Positions 1 to 9,700 of a stretch of 64,000 nucleotides of DNA are shown one piece after another (positions within the stretch are counted from its first letter, which is position 1; each line of letters starts with the position of its first letter). The notes beneath the pieces are model-generated. The model saw only the letters and a list, made by a program, of their open reading frames with translations. It made no database searches and was not told the origin of the DNA. The position numbers and the translations under genes were made by a program. The stretch comes from Desmodus rotundus (taxonomy: Eukaryota; Chordata; Mammalia; Chiroptera; Phyllostomidae): positions 17,556,739 to 17,620,738 of the forward strand of contig NC_071397.1 in the NCBI RefSeq assembly GCF_022682495.2, in the 5' to 3' direction.

Positions 1-359
1 CTTTTGGATGGATCGCTCTGAGGAAGTTAGCTGATCTGTCACGAGGACACTCAAGCAGCCCTACAGAGAGGAAGACATGACAAGGAACGGAGGCCTACTG
101 CCGACAGCCAGAGCAGACCTGAGGCCTCTGACAGCGTCGTGGGAGTGAACCATCCTGAAAGTGGACCCTGGTCCCCACTCAAACTTTCAGATGAGTACAG
201 TCCCTGCTGATGGCTTGACTGCAACCTTTTGGGAGATCCTGACCCAGAACTACCAACTAAGTTGCTTCCAGGCTCCTGACCCTCAGAACTTGTTAGATAA
301 TAAGTGTTTGTGGCTTCATGTCACTAAACTCTGGGGTGATTTGTTTTGCAACAATAGGG

Positions 360-815
360 AACTAGTATGCCTATGTCTACCTCTCTGACTTCATCCTTCC
401 CCGTGCTCCCACAACATCTGCCTGCCTGCTGTGCCTGCAACATGCCAGAGTTGTTCCTGACCAAGGCCCTTGCCCTCATTGGTCCATGTGGTGAAGATTC
501 TGTTACCCTGGATTTTCCATGCCTGGCTTCTTCCTGTCACTCAGGACTTAATCTTCTGTGACCACTCATTCTAAGTTAACCACCTCCCTATCACCATCCC
601 AAAAAGTCTCCATCACACTTCTCTGTTTTACTTCCCTCATAGTGTTCATCACTAATCAGGGTTAATTTTTTTCCCTTGATTTGCTCATTTACTCTATCTG
701 AGCAGGAAAATGCTGTCATAGGTACCATGGCAATCCTTTGTGCTTAGAAAAATGTAGGGAACAAAATAGATGCTCACTAAACAGTTATGGAATAAAACAA
801 TGAATAAAATCATTT
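360..815 (+). repeat. L2 LINE 3' end
   Basis: The order of motifs matches the L2 3' region: a Pro/Leu-like C/T-rich stretch, CTCTGTTTTACTTCC, TCATAGTGTTCATCAC, then GATGCTCACTAAACAG and a short ATGAATAAA end. It is old and diverged. The flanking 1-360 and 816-1461 show no feature I can name. Confidence 0.55.
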
Positions 816-1476
816 CAATGGTTTTTATTGGAGCCATAACTCTTAAGAACAGTTCATCAGTTTCTAAGGCCAGAGTCTAAATACTTTTTCTACTAGGTAT
901 GTTTAGCTGGCTTGTTGACTTAGAATGTCGCAACTACATTAAAAGTTTCAGAGGACAAATATATTTAAACAAAGGTAAACAAAGATTGTGGAAGAAAGGT
1001 AGGAGGCGAGATGTATCAAAGTCAACACAGATTAAAGTTGTGCTGACTCAGGGCTGCCTCAGGCCAGGCAGCTGTGATTGCTAGAATGTTTCTAAAACAT
1101 ATTTGTTCTTCAAGAAGATTTTAGAAAATTGTAAAGTTACCATATATAATAGCTCAAATCTTGCTCCATTTTCCCCAGTGCAGTCAGAGAAATTAATATC
1201 TACTTTCATTTCAATTATATATGTAAAATCTCTCTATAAAAATGGTGGATGGTGTAAAGATCAAATACCAAATGCTAATTATGTTGTGACAAACATATTT
1301 ATGTTTTTATACCAAAGATTACCTAGGAGCAGTATTCAAAATATTTAACATCTGGTATAGGAAATATAAATTAACATATAAATCAGCATATATATCAAAA
1401 ATTAAAAGCGTATTTCCATTTATATTTCCAGTTATTTTTACCTAAATTTTGTATAGCATAAAAATGTATAAAGCTG

Positions 1477-3415
1477 AACTTCCAGCCAAGATGGAGGCAC
1501 AGACACACACACTGTGCCTCCTCTCACAACCAAAAGGACAACAATTTAAAAACAAAAAGCAACCAGAACTGACAGAAAATCGAACTGTATGGAAGTCTGA
1601 CAACCAAGGAAATAAAGAAGAAACATTCATACAGACCTGTAGGAGGGGTGGAGATGGGCAGCCAGGGCAGAGAGGACTCGCAGCAAGGCAGTGGCTGGTG
1701 GACCCAGCGAGGTGGCAGCTGGTAGAGTGGGCGGTCCCTCATTCGCATGCCAATAAACCGGGAGGAACAACTGGGGAGTGAGACAGACCACGCAACCCAG
1801 GGCTCCAGTTCCGGGAAATAAAGCCTCAAACCTCTGATTGAAAACACCTGTGGGGGTTGAGGCGGCAGCAGGAGACACTCCCAGCCTCACAGGAGAGGTC
1901 ATTGGAGAGACCCACAGGGGCCTAGAGCGTGCACAAGCCCACCGACCTGGGAATCAGCACCAGAAGGGCCCAATTTGCTTGTGGTAGTGGGGGAAGTGAC
2001 TGAAATCCAGCAGAGAGCAGAGCAAGTACCATTGTTCCCTCTCCGACCCCTCCCCGGCATACAGCGTCACAGCACAGCGATGTGGGTTGCCCGGCCCTGG
2101 TGAACACCTAAGGCTCCGCCCCTTACTACGTAACAGGTGTGCCCCGACCAAAAAAAAAAAAAAAAAAAAAAGGCCCAAATGAAAGAACAGATCAGAGCTC
2201 CAGAAACAATACAACCAAGCTACAAAGAGATAGCCAACCTATCAGATGCACAGTTCAAAACACTGGTAGTCAGGATGCTCACAGAATTGGTTGAATTTGG
2301 TCGCAAATTAGATGAAAAAATAAAGGGTATGATAAGTGAAATAAAGGAAAATGTACAGGAAACCAACAGTGATGGGAAAGAAACTGAGACTCAAATCAAC
2401 GGTGTGGACCACAAGGAAGAAAGAAACATTTAACCAGAACAGAATAAAGAAACAAGAATTCAAAAAATGAGGAGAGGCTTGGGAACCTCCAGGACATCTT
2501 TAAACTTTCCAACATCCAAATCATAGGGGTGCCAGAAGGAGAAGAGGAAGAACAAAAAATTGAAAACCTATTTGAACAAATAATGAAGGAGAACTCCCCA
2601 ATCTGGCAAAGGAAATAGACTTCCAGGAAGTCCAGGAAGCCCAGAGAGTCCCAAAGAAGTTGGACCCAAGGAGGAACACACCAAGGCACATCATAATTAC
2701 ATTACACAAGATTAAAGATAAGAAGAGAATCTTAGAAGCAGCAAGAGAAAAGGACACAGTTACCTACAAAGGAGTTCCCATAAGACTGTCAGCTGATTTC
2801 TTAAAAGAAACCTTGCAGGCAAGAAGGGGCTGGAAAGAAGTATTTGAAGTCATGAAAGGCAAGGACCTACATCCAAGATTGCTCTATCCAGCAAAGCTAC
2901 CATTTAGAATGAAAGGGCAGATAAAGTGCTTCTCAGATAAGGTAAAGCTAAAGGAGTTCATCATCACCAAGCCCTTATTATATGAAATGTTAAAGGGATT
3001 TATCTAAGAAAAGAAGATAAAAAATATGAACAGTAAAATGACAGCAAACTCACAGTTATTAACAACCACACCTAAAACAAAAACAAAAGCAAACTAAACA
3101 AACAACTAGAACAGGAACAGAACCACAGAAATGGAGATCACATGGAGGGTTATCAACAGGGGAGTGGAAGGGGGAGAGAGGGGGAAAAAGTACAGAGAAT
3201 AAGTAGCATAAATAGTAGGTAGAAAATAGACAGGGGGAGGTTAAGAATAGTATAGGAAATGTAAAAGCCAAAGAACTTATATGTATGACCCATGGACATG
3301 AGCTAAAGTGGGGGAATGCAGGTGGGAAGGGATGTATAAGGTGGAGGGGAGGAAAGGGGGGGAAATGGGACAAATATAATAGCATAATCAATAAAATATA
3401 TTTAAAATTTTTTTT
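1477..3415 (+). mobile_element. HAL1-type retroelement (L1 ORF1 only, no ORF2), with target-site duplication
   Basis: This unit of about 1.94 kb is flanked by a perfect 15-bp direct repeat, AAATGTATAAAGCTG, at 1462-1476 and 3416-3430. It has a GC-richer 5' region (1477-2140), a 22-nt A run (2150-2171), a degenerate L1 ORF1 (2137-3007), a purine-rich 3' UTR and an A/T-rich tail. No reverse transcriptase or endonuclease sequence lies between ORF1 and the tail. That arrangement defines HAL1, a half-L1 known in mammals and active late in some bats. The intact duplication shows a complete, LINE-type insertion. It sits in intergenic DNA 3 kb past GSTA copy 1. Confidence 0.8.
2137..3007 (+). pseudogene. 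Degenerate L1-type ORF1 within the HAL1 element
   Basis: The N-terminal part (2137-2433) includes NLSDAQFKTLVVRMLTEL and a Glu/Lys-rich stretch typical of the ORF1p coiled coil, then a TAA. The middle reads NIQIIGVPEGEEEE (RNA-recognition domain) in another frame. The C-terminal part (2660-3007) contains PRHIIITLHKIKDKKRIL and RLSADFLKETLQARRGW of the ORF1p C-terminal domain. At least one stop and two single-base frame changes disrupt it, so it makes no full protein. Confidence 0.8.
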
Positions 3416-3430
3416 AAATGTATAAAGCTG

Positions 3431-4649
3431 TAGTACAAACCAATCACAAATCATTGTAATCTTTTCTAGTCATTTGTGACTTTTATGAACTGTCCATGGG
3501 TCCTGGGCTCTTTGGGTTGGCACAGGTACCTTCCTCTGTGAAGGCCATCAATTCTGGTTGTGGTGGCCCTTTCCTGCATCTGTGACTCCTGGTGGATTCC
3601 TAGGTCTCTCTACTGCTTTCTACCCTTGTCCCACTGAGAGGAGGGGAGGTAGCGGCCTCCCACGTGGCTGGGCCCAGAGGGCTTCACCATCTTTTGAGTA
3701 TCTTAGCCTTACACCAATTTTTATAAATAGACATTCCATTAAACTCTCCTCAGTCACTGTTTTTGAGTCAAGGTGATACCTTATTCTTCTTGTTTTTATA
3801 GCACCAGATACAATGAGGTAAATCTTATAAAGTTTACTTCAGAATAGTAAAAGGGATTATAAAATGCATGTTATCAACTGAGGAGGGCTGGGTGTGATAG
3901 GGTTTTACAAGGTTTTATAAGGATGTTCTTGGAGGGACATATAACAAAGGCCTCTCCTCCTCATCAGTCTCTTGAGTCTAGAGCCAGAGGGAGCAGGTAA
4001 ATGTGCAAAGGGAACCAGAAGCCTCCTGGGAAGACATCTTGGGACACCTTGGCTGGGCTGAGTTGGACTTATAACTATAAGGGCATGAGTCATTTGTCCT
4101 GTGATTGAGTCTGCCCCACCCCACTCAACTCAGGGCAGGTTCACGCTATGAAAAGACTAGGGCCCTGAGCTCAACCCCAGAGGTCCTAGATTTCCTGGCA
4201 GAGCCCCAGTTATGGGCTCAGTATGTGGCTGAAGCTAGGAGTCACTTTATCGCAGCCTCTCCTGCACAGTGACACAGAGATACGCCAGGGGGAAATGTAT
4301 ATCTCCATCTGTAGTCTGAGAACCCAGGCCTGAGTGACAGTAAGGAGGGAGACCTCCCTTCCTTCCCATTGCAGATACAGAGGATGAGGATGCTGCTGCT
4401 CAGGTGGACTAATGGTGGCTCAGGGAGCCTATGAGTCAACAGGCACAAAGGACAGCAAAACCAGGGGTCGCAGCAAAGGACTGAATGTTCTGTTTGTCTC
4501 AAGACAAGTAGAGTAAACCCCCCTAGTGGTTGGACTGAACACGAAACAGAGACTCCCAGGATGGGGGAAGAATGTTCTTGCTATTCTGAGTGGGATGCTT
4601 GAGTGACTTAAATTGAATATTTAAAAGATACGATATGATTGGCATCTTA
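3431..4649. other. Intergenic stretch without a recognised gene
   Basis: No exon or clear young repeat is visible. Part of it (about 4140-4320) resembles 20850-21010 downstream of GSTA copy 2, so it is probably the duplicated downstream flank of copy 1. Confidence 0.4.
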
Positions 4650-5110
4650 GCCACCAACATAGCATCTAGCCTGAGGAAGGCCCAGAAACTTTGGGGCCAC
4701 GTGGGCTATGGCCACCGCCACATCGGCAAGCATAGGAAGCACCCGGGAGGCCGAGGTAACACTGGTGGCTTGCATCACCACAGGATTGATTTGGGCAAAT
4801 ATCACCCAGGTTACTCTAGGAAAGTTGGTATGAAGCATTGCTGCCTACAGAGAAACCAGAGCTTCTGCCCAATGGTCAACTGTTATAAACTGTGGCCTTT
4901 CGTCAGTGAGCAAATATGGGTAAATGTGGCCAAAAACAAGACTGGAGCTGCTCCTACCCCTGCTGTGGTGCTATCGGGCTACTACAAAGTTCTGGGGAAG
5001 AGAAAGTTCCTGAAGCAGCCTCTCATCATGAAGGCCAAGTTCTGCTTCAGAAGAGCTGAGGAGAAGATTTAGGGTATTGGCGGGGGTGTTGGTGGGGGTA
5101 GCTTGAAGCC
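4650..5110 (+). pseudogene. RPL27A: Processed pseudogene of ribosomal protein L27a
   Basis: An intronless copy runs through almost the whole RPL27A coding sequence: [17 protein letters not shown] near the start, then [54 protein letters not shown] and RRAEEKI. The normal ATG is ATA here. A Lys codon after EEKI is now TAG, cutting the C-terminal tail whose remnant and original stop (AGCTTGAAGCC) follow. Missense changes are many. It is a retrocopy with no sign of use; a poly(A) tail and target-site duplication are not clear. Confidence 0.9.
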
Positions 5111-5169
5111 ATGCTTTTGTTTTAAAAAATGATATTATTCTATATGTATATCTGGCTGGTAAAGCAGAA

Positions 5170-5545
5170 TGTATGGCTGTACTTCAATGGCTCCCTATTT
5201 TCCTTAGGACAAAACCCAAACTTCTTTCCATGGCCTTCAAAGACCTTAGGACTCTATGCCTTGTTCCCCGATCTCAGCTCATCATCTCCCCTCCCCACCT
5301 GAGGAATGTTCCCCTCAGACCTCACAGCTTCTCTTTCTTCAAATGCACCACTCTGATTCTCTCCGGCCATCGACCCTGCTGACCTTCTGCCTGAATTCCA
5401 TCGCTGCTGCTTAACCACTCACTTCCATAACTACGACTTTCCTTCCTTCAGCTCTCGTGTCAGACACAACTCCTCTCCTTGAGAAACTGACTGACCCACA
5501 GATTCCCACAAATGTGTCCTTTTCAGGTTCATGCCCAACATTGTT
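5170..5545 (+). repeat. L2 LINE fragment, left part
   Basis: The sequence CTTCAATGGCTCCCTATTTT, followed by ACAAAACCCAAACTTC and GGCCTTCAAAGACC, is characteristic of the L2 3' region. It is interrupted by an MLT1-like LTR and seems to resume at about 6030. Confidence 0.6.
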
Positions 5546-5559
5546 GCAACCCTGAGCAT

Positions 5560-6018
5560 GGTCTTGTAGATTAAGTCATGTCCCCCCAAAAGTGTATGGG
5601 GAAGTTCTAACCCTGGGTATCTTTGAAGGTGACTATCTGGCAATATGGTCTTCACAGATGTAATCAAATCAAGAGGAAGTCATACTGAATTAGGGTGGAC
5701 ACCAATCTGAAGACTGGTATCTATACAAAACGAGGGGAATCTGGTTAGAGACAGACACAGACATGGGAAGTCTGCCACACGACGATAGAGGCAGGGACTG
5801 GAGTTATGCATCCATAAGACAAGCAATTCAAGGACTGCCCGTGACCTTCAGAAACTAGGAGCACACGAGGACGGAGCCTTTCCAAAAGCCTTTGGAGAGA
5901 GAGCATGACCCTGCTCACAACCTCATTCGCACTAAAAGACTCCAAAACTGTGAGAGAATACACTTCTAATGTTTTAAGCTGCTAAATTTGTAGGACTGTG
6001 GTACAACAACCTTAGGAA
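5560..6018 (+). repeat. MLT1/MaLR-type LTR inside the L2
   Basis: The sequence begins with a GTCATGTCCCCCCAAAAG block. It then has TTCACAGATGTAATCAAATC, a GACACAGACATGG block, and ends with ACTGTGAGAGAATA, TTTTAAGCTGCTAAATTTG and GGTACAACA. These are landmarks of the mammal-wide non-autonomous ERVL-MaLR LTRs. It is an ancient non-coding LTR with no internal genes. Confidence 0.6.
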
Positions 6019-6024
6019 ATTGAT

Positions 6025-6195
6025 ATACGTGGTTTGGGGTTAGAATTACCTATTTTGGGTTTCTCTCCTTAGAGTAACCCCAATGAGGACAGAGACAATA
6101 TCTGGCTTTGCCATCATTATTTACCCAGCTCCCAGAACACTGACTAATTACATGTTACATGTGAAATAAATAGTAATTTCATAATTGAATAAAAC
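6025..6195 (+). repeat. L2 LINE fragment, right part
   Basis: A block reading AATGAGGACAGAGACAATATC, then CCCAGCTCCCAGAACACTGA and a terminal GAATAAAAC, matches the L2 3' terminus. It is the likely continuation of the L2 at 5170-5545. Confidence 0.5.
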
Positions 6196-6389
6196 ACATT
6201 TTTTATATGAAGAAAATGGTTTGAGAGAGAGAGGGAGAGAGAAGAAAGTGTTTATGTTGTGTGTCAGAACGGAAAGACTATTTTTGTGGAACTAAGAGTG
6301 TCAAATGAATGTTTCTACCTAACTCTTTTGATAATGTGCTCTATGACAACCCTTAAATAGATCAAAGAGTCCATGAAACTTTTTCTCCA

Positions 6390-6395
6390 TTTATT
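6390..6395 (-). terminator. GSTA: Candidate poly(A) signal downstream of GSTA copy 1
   Basis: A minus-strand AATAAA lies about 235 nt past the stop. At the spot where human GSTA transcripts carry CAACAATAAAGTAC, about 50-75 nt past the stop, this copy reads CAACAGTGAAGTGC, so the ancestral signal seems lost. A second AATAAA directly overlaps the stop region (6623-6628) and is too close to be the usual signal. Confidence 0.35.
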
Positions 6396-6627
6396 AAAGG
6401 TGAAGACACATCCTAGAAGGTGATCATGATTTCACATTTGACCAAAACAAAATAGACTGCTGGGCAAGTAAATCTGCAGAGTTGATTTCTAATTAAATTA
6501 GCACTTATACTTTGAAAAAGATTCTTAGTCTCACAAGTACCAGGATTAACTTCTAAGTAGAGCACTTCACTGTTGAAAATTTCAGAAGATCGATCCTGCG
6601 CATGCTGGGCGTCCATGCCAGCTTTAT

Positions 6628-6750
6628 TTAAATCCTGAAAATCTTCCTGATTTCTTCTAACGCTTTCTCATCTAGGGGAGGCTTCCTCTGACTGCCAGGC
6701 TGCAGAAACTTCTTCACCGTAGGGAGGTTGCTAATCCTGGTTTTCAGGGC
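6628..6750 (-). CDS. GSTA: GSTA copy 1, exon 7 coding part
   Basis: The acceptor is GCATTGCAG. The exon encodes residues 183-222 and a TAA stop, and ends [12 protein letters not shown]. Eight of 123 nt differ from copy 2, changing six residues (210, 212, 216, 218, 221, 222), all in the helix 9 region that caps the active site. Confidence 0.95.
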   Translation of the reverse strand, partial: ALKTRISNLPTVKKFLQPGSQRKPPLDEKALEEIRKIFRI

Positions 6751-9700
6751 CTGCAATGCACAAGAGCACAGCCTCAGAGCAGACAAAACACCCACCCACC
6801 ATTGGCACAAGCCAGGGAATCCAAGACCCTCCTAGACCACGACCAACAGAGTCGCCTCCCTCAGCACCAGCATGAGACTGGCAATCAAACAGCCAGTAAG
6901 ACGTGAGCATGAGAGGAAGAAAACACAGCTCAACAGCACTCTCCCCAGAGACTCGGTGAAGACTTTACTCAGTTCTCAGTCCTCCCCGTCTCCCTCCCTA
7001 CATGGGAATCCTGTCGATTCATCGATTCATCGCTCTTGTGCAAACAAGGAAGAGCAACACAGATAAAGGTGCCAAACCGGAAAAATGAAGATATATGAAA
7101 GTTAGGAGGAACTGAAGACATGAGGAAGGAACTCAGAGGAAGGACACCTACTCACACAGACTCAGGTGACACAGACAAGGACACACCTGGGAGGAAGGGA
7201 ATCCAGAGGAAATGAGGACAGACGCTGCAATGGGAAGAGGGCTGAGGACAGAAATGCCGAGTCCTGGGTCTGTCTCATTGTAAAAGACAAGCTATTCTCC
7301 TTGGGGCAGCATCCACCTCCACTTCCCTTGGCAAAACAAGGTTCTTTTCATGCCTCAGACCTGGGCCTATGAGCAAATTCTGCAGACCTGCAGGCAGTGA
7401 TGTGGGTCACAACATCACCTGTCCAAGAGTCCAAATACTAGATTCCAAGACGGGAGATGTGGCCCTTCCCTCTGCGGGCTGTGACACAGATTACCTTCAG
7501 CAGAGGGAAGTTGGCCAGAAGGCTGGGGTCAATCTCTTCAACAGTGTAGATAAGTTCCACCAGGTGAATGTCAGCCTTGCTCAGCCTGTTGCCTACCAGG
7601 TAGTCTTGTCCATGGCTCTTGAGCACCTGGTAAATTGGAGGGATCATATTATGAACACAGGCACAATCACACGGGGCCCTGCTCCTGCCCAGGTCTCTCC
7701 AGCCCAAATTCTTGCCTCTGCTGCCTCACTGGGCAGGTGGGGGCATCAGACCACATTCACTGCCCCTGGTTCAGTGAGACAGAGGGGAGCAAGGCTCTCC
7801 TGCTCTCTCCTCTCTCTTCAGTTAAAGCACAAGCTACCGGTTCTTATTCCCGTCCCCACGTCGCTGGGCTCCCCATGTGCATCTTCTGCTGGCCCGGGTT
7901 TCTGTGTGCCACATGCCCTGACCACCCAGACGCTCTGTGATGTCAGGACATGGAGGGCTCTCCACACTGTCCTCTCTCTCTCTCCCTTGGGAAAAGACTC
8001 CATCTCCACGGCATCCTTCCTCAATCCTGAGCAGACTATTTCAGGGTCTACACTTCTCCTCTGTCTGCTCTCCTCATTTCCCGGTCTCTCCCTCTGGGAC
8101 CTGACATGAACCTGGGTCAACGTGAACTCACCATCTCCCTCACAGCATCGTCTCTGACTGCTAACTTGCACTGTTTTGCGATCTGCTGCTGAAATGTCTA
8201 GGTCTGAGATGTCTAGGTGAATGTCTAGGGATGCTTGCAACTCACTTTGTAATATTTCCAAAAATAATATATTTGATTGATAAAGGGGTCGAAAGATAGA
8301 AACTCATAATAAAGCAAACATAATGAAAGGCTAATAGTTGTATTATTGTGGTGGGTCCATATGTGTTCATTGTAAATTTATTTCAATTTTTCTGAAGGTA
8401 TGAAAGTTTTCATAATAAAATGTTGGGGAATATGTGATATTTCTTAAAATGGTCCAGCAATATGGAAATCATAAAGTATTAAGAGAATAAGCACATCGCA
8501 CCACCAGCTGAAGACACCATTTTGGCAAATACACTTTCAGATCATGTATACATATAAAAGAATAGGTAATTACTTAATAAAGATTATAGTAACATCAAAA
8601 CGTATTTTTTAAGATTTGTATTTTCATGTTATCATGGAGCCTTTGACACCAAAGTGTGGATTCCCAAACTGTAGTGACTAATGAGCTTGCCGTTCTGTGG
8701 GTGACCGCTAAATGCTCAGCACCGCAAAGGCCAGGGCAGTGTATTTTCAGGCTCGCATTAAATTCTTTGTTTCTTGATACAGATGGACACACAAGTAATG
8801 AATTAACATTTGTAGGATGAATGAAAGAATGCCTTATAAATGCTTTTTAGTGCTTTACAGAGACGAGGGTATCGATGTTAAACCTTGTATTTATGTGGAA
8901 TCCTCCTGTATCTCTCATGATTATTTCAGTCCATAATTTTTATGTGCCTTGATTTCAGGAAGTTTTAATCTGATGTGTTCTTCTTTTTCCCTTCACAGTG
9001 AAAACTATGATGTGTACTACATACATAGTGATGAACCCTATTCCTTAGTCTGAGAGGCTTTCCTCTAAAGTCTGACGACCCAACATTTTGGGCATTGTTT
9101 CTTAGCATCTTTTCATCTGTCTCCTCCTGTCCATCCCCCCACCCCCACCTTGTGTAGACGCATCTCACACATCCCTGAAACGCTACCCTAGTCTCCTCTC
9201 GGGCAGCTGGGCTCCTGTCCCCCTCTCATGCTGTCAGAACACTTTCTGACCCATGGCTTTCCTCATGCTCCTCCTGGATGAATAGCCCCTGCATGGCGAG
9301 TCTCTGCGGAGTCTACTCCATCCCCAGTGTGGCTCTCAGAGCCTCCCATGGCCCACACTCTGACCATGACATGGAATGCCATCAAATACAGAGCTCTAAA
9401 TTGGGTCCTGGCCAATGGCAATGTTCTGGAAGATTATCACTTGGGTGTAATAGACACGTACCCTCCCCACAGCTGATTTCTGTAACATGCCTAGGGAGCC
9501 AGGGTGCTACATGAGCATTCAGGAGGGCTCAGGGGAAGCGAAGGTCAACAACACCCCAGGACTGCCCAGGCACGATTTTTCTTTGTCCTCTCTCATCTCA
9601 GTGCGCCAAACGCTGAACAGCCCACCTACTTTTTCAAAGGCAGGGAAATAACGATTTGTTGTTCTCTCTTTGATCTGGGCCATCTTGGCACCCTTTTGAT

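Noticed and set aside
7369..8109. A 246-codon open frame on the plus strand, with a 304-codon relative at 22454-23368, conserved between the two gene copies.
   Set aside because: Both run antisense across GSTA exon 6 and the neighbouring intron. Their similarity follows from the duplicated GST gene. The frame resembles no protein I know, has low-complexity Ser/Leu content, and the downstream ends differ.
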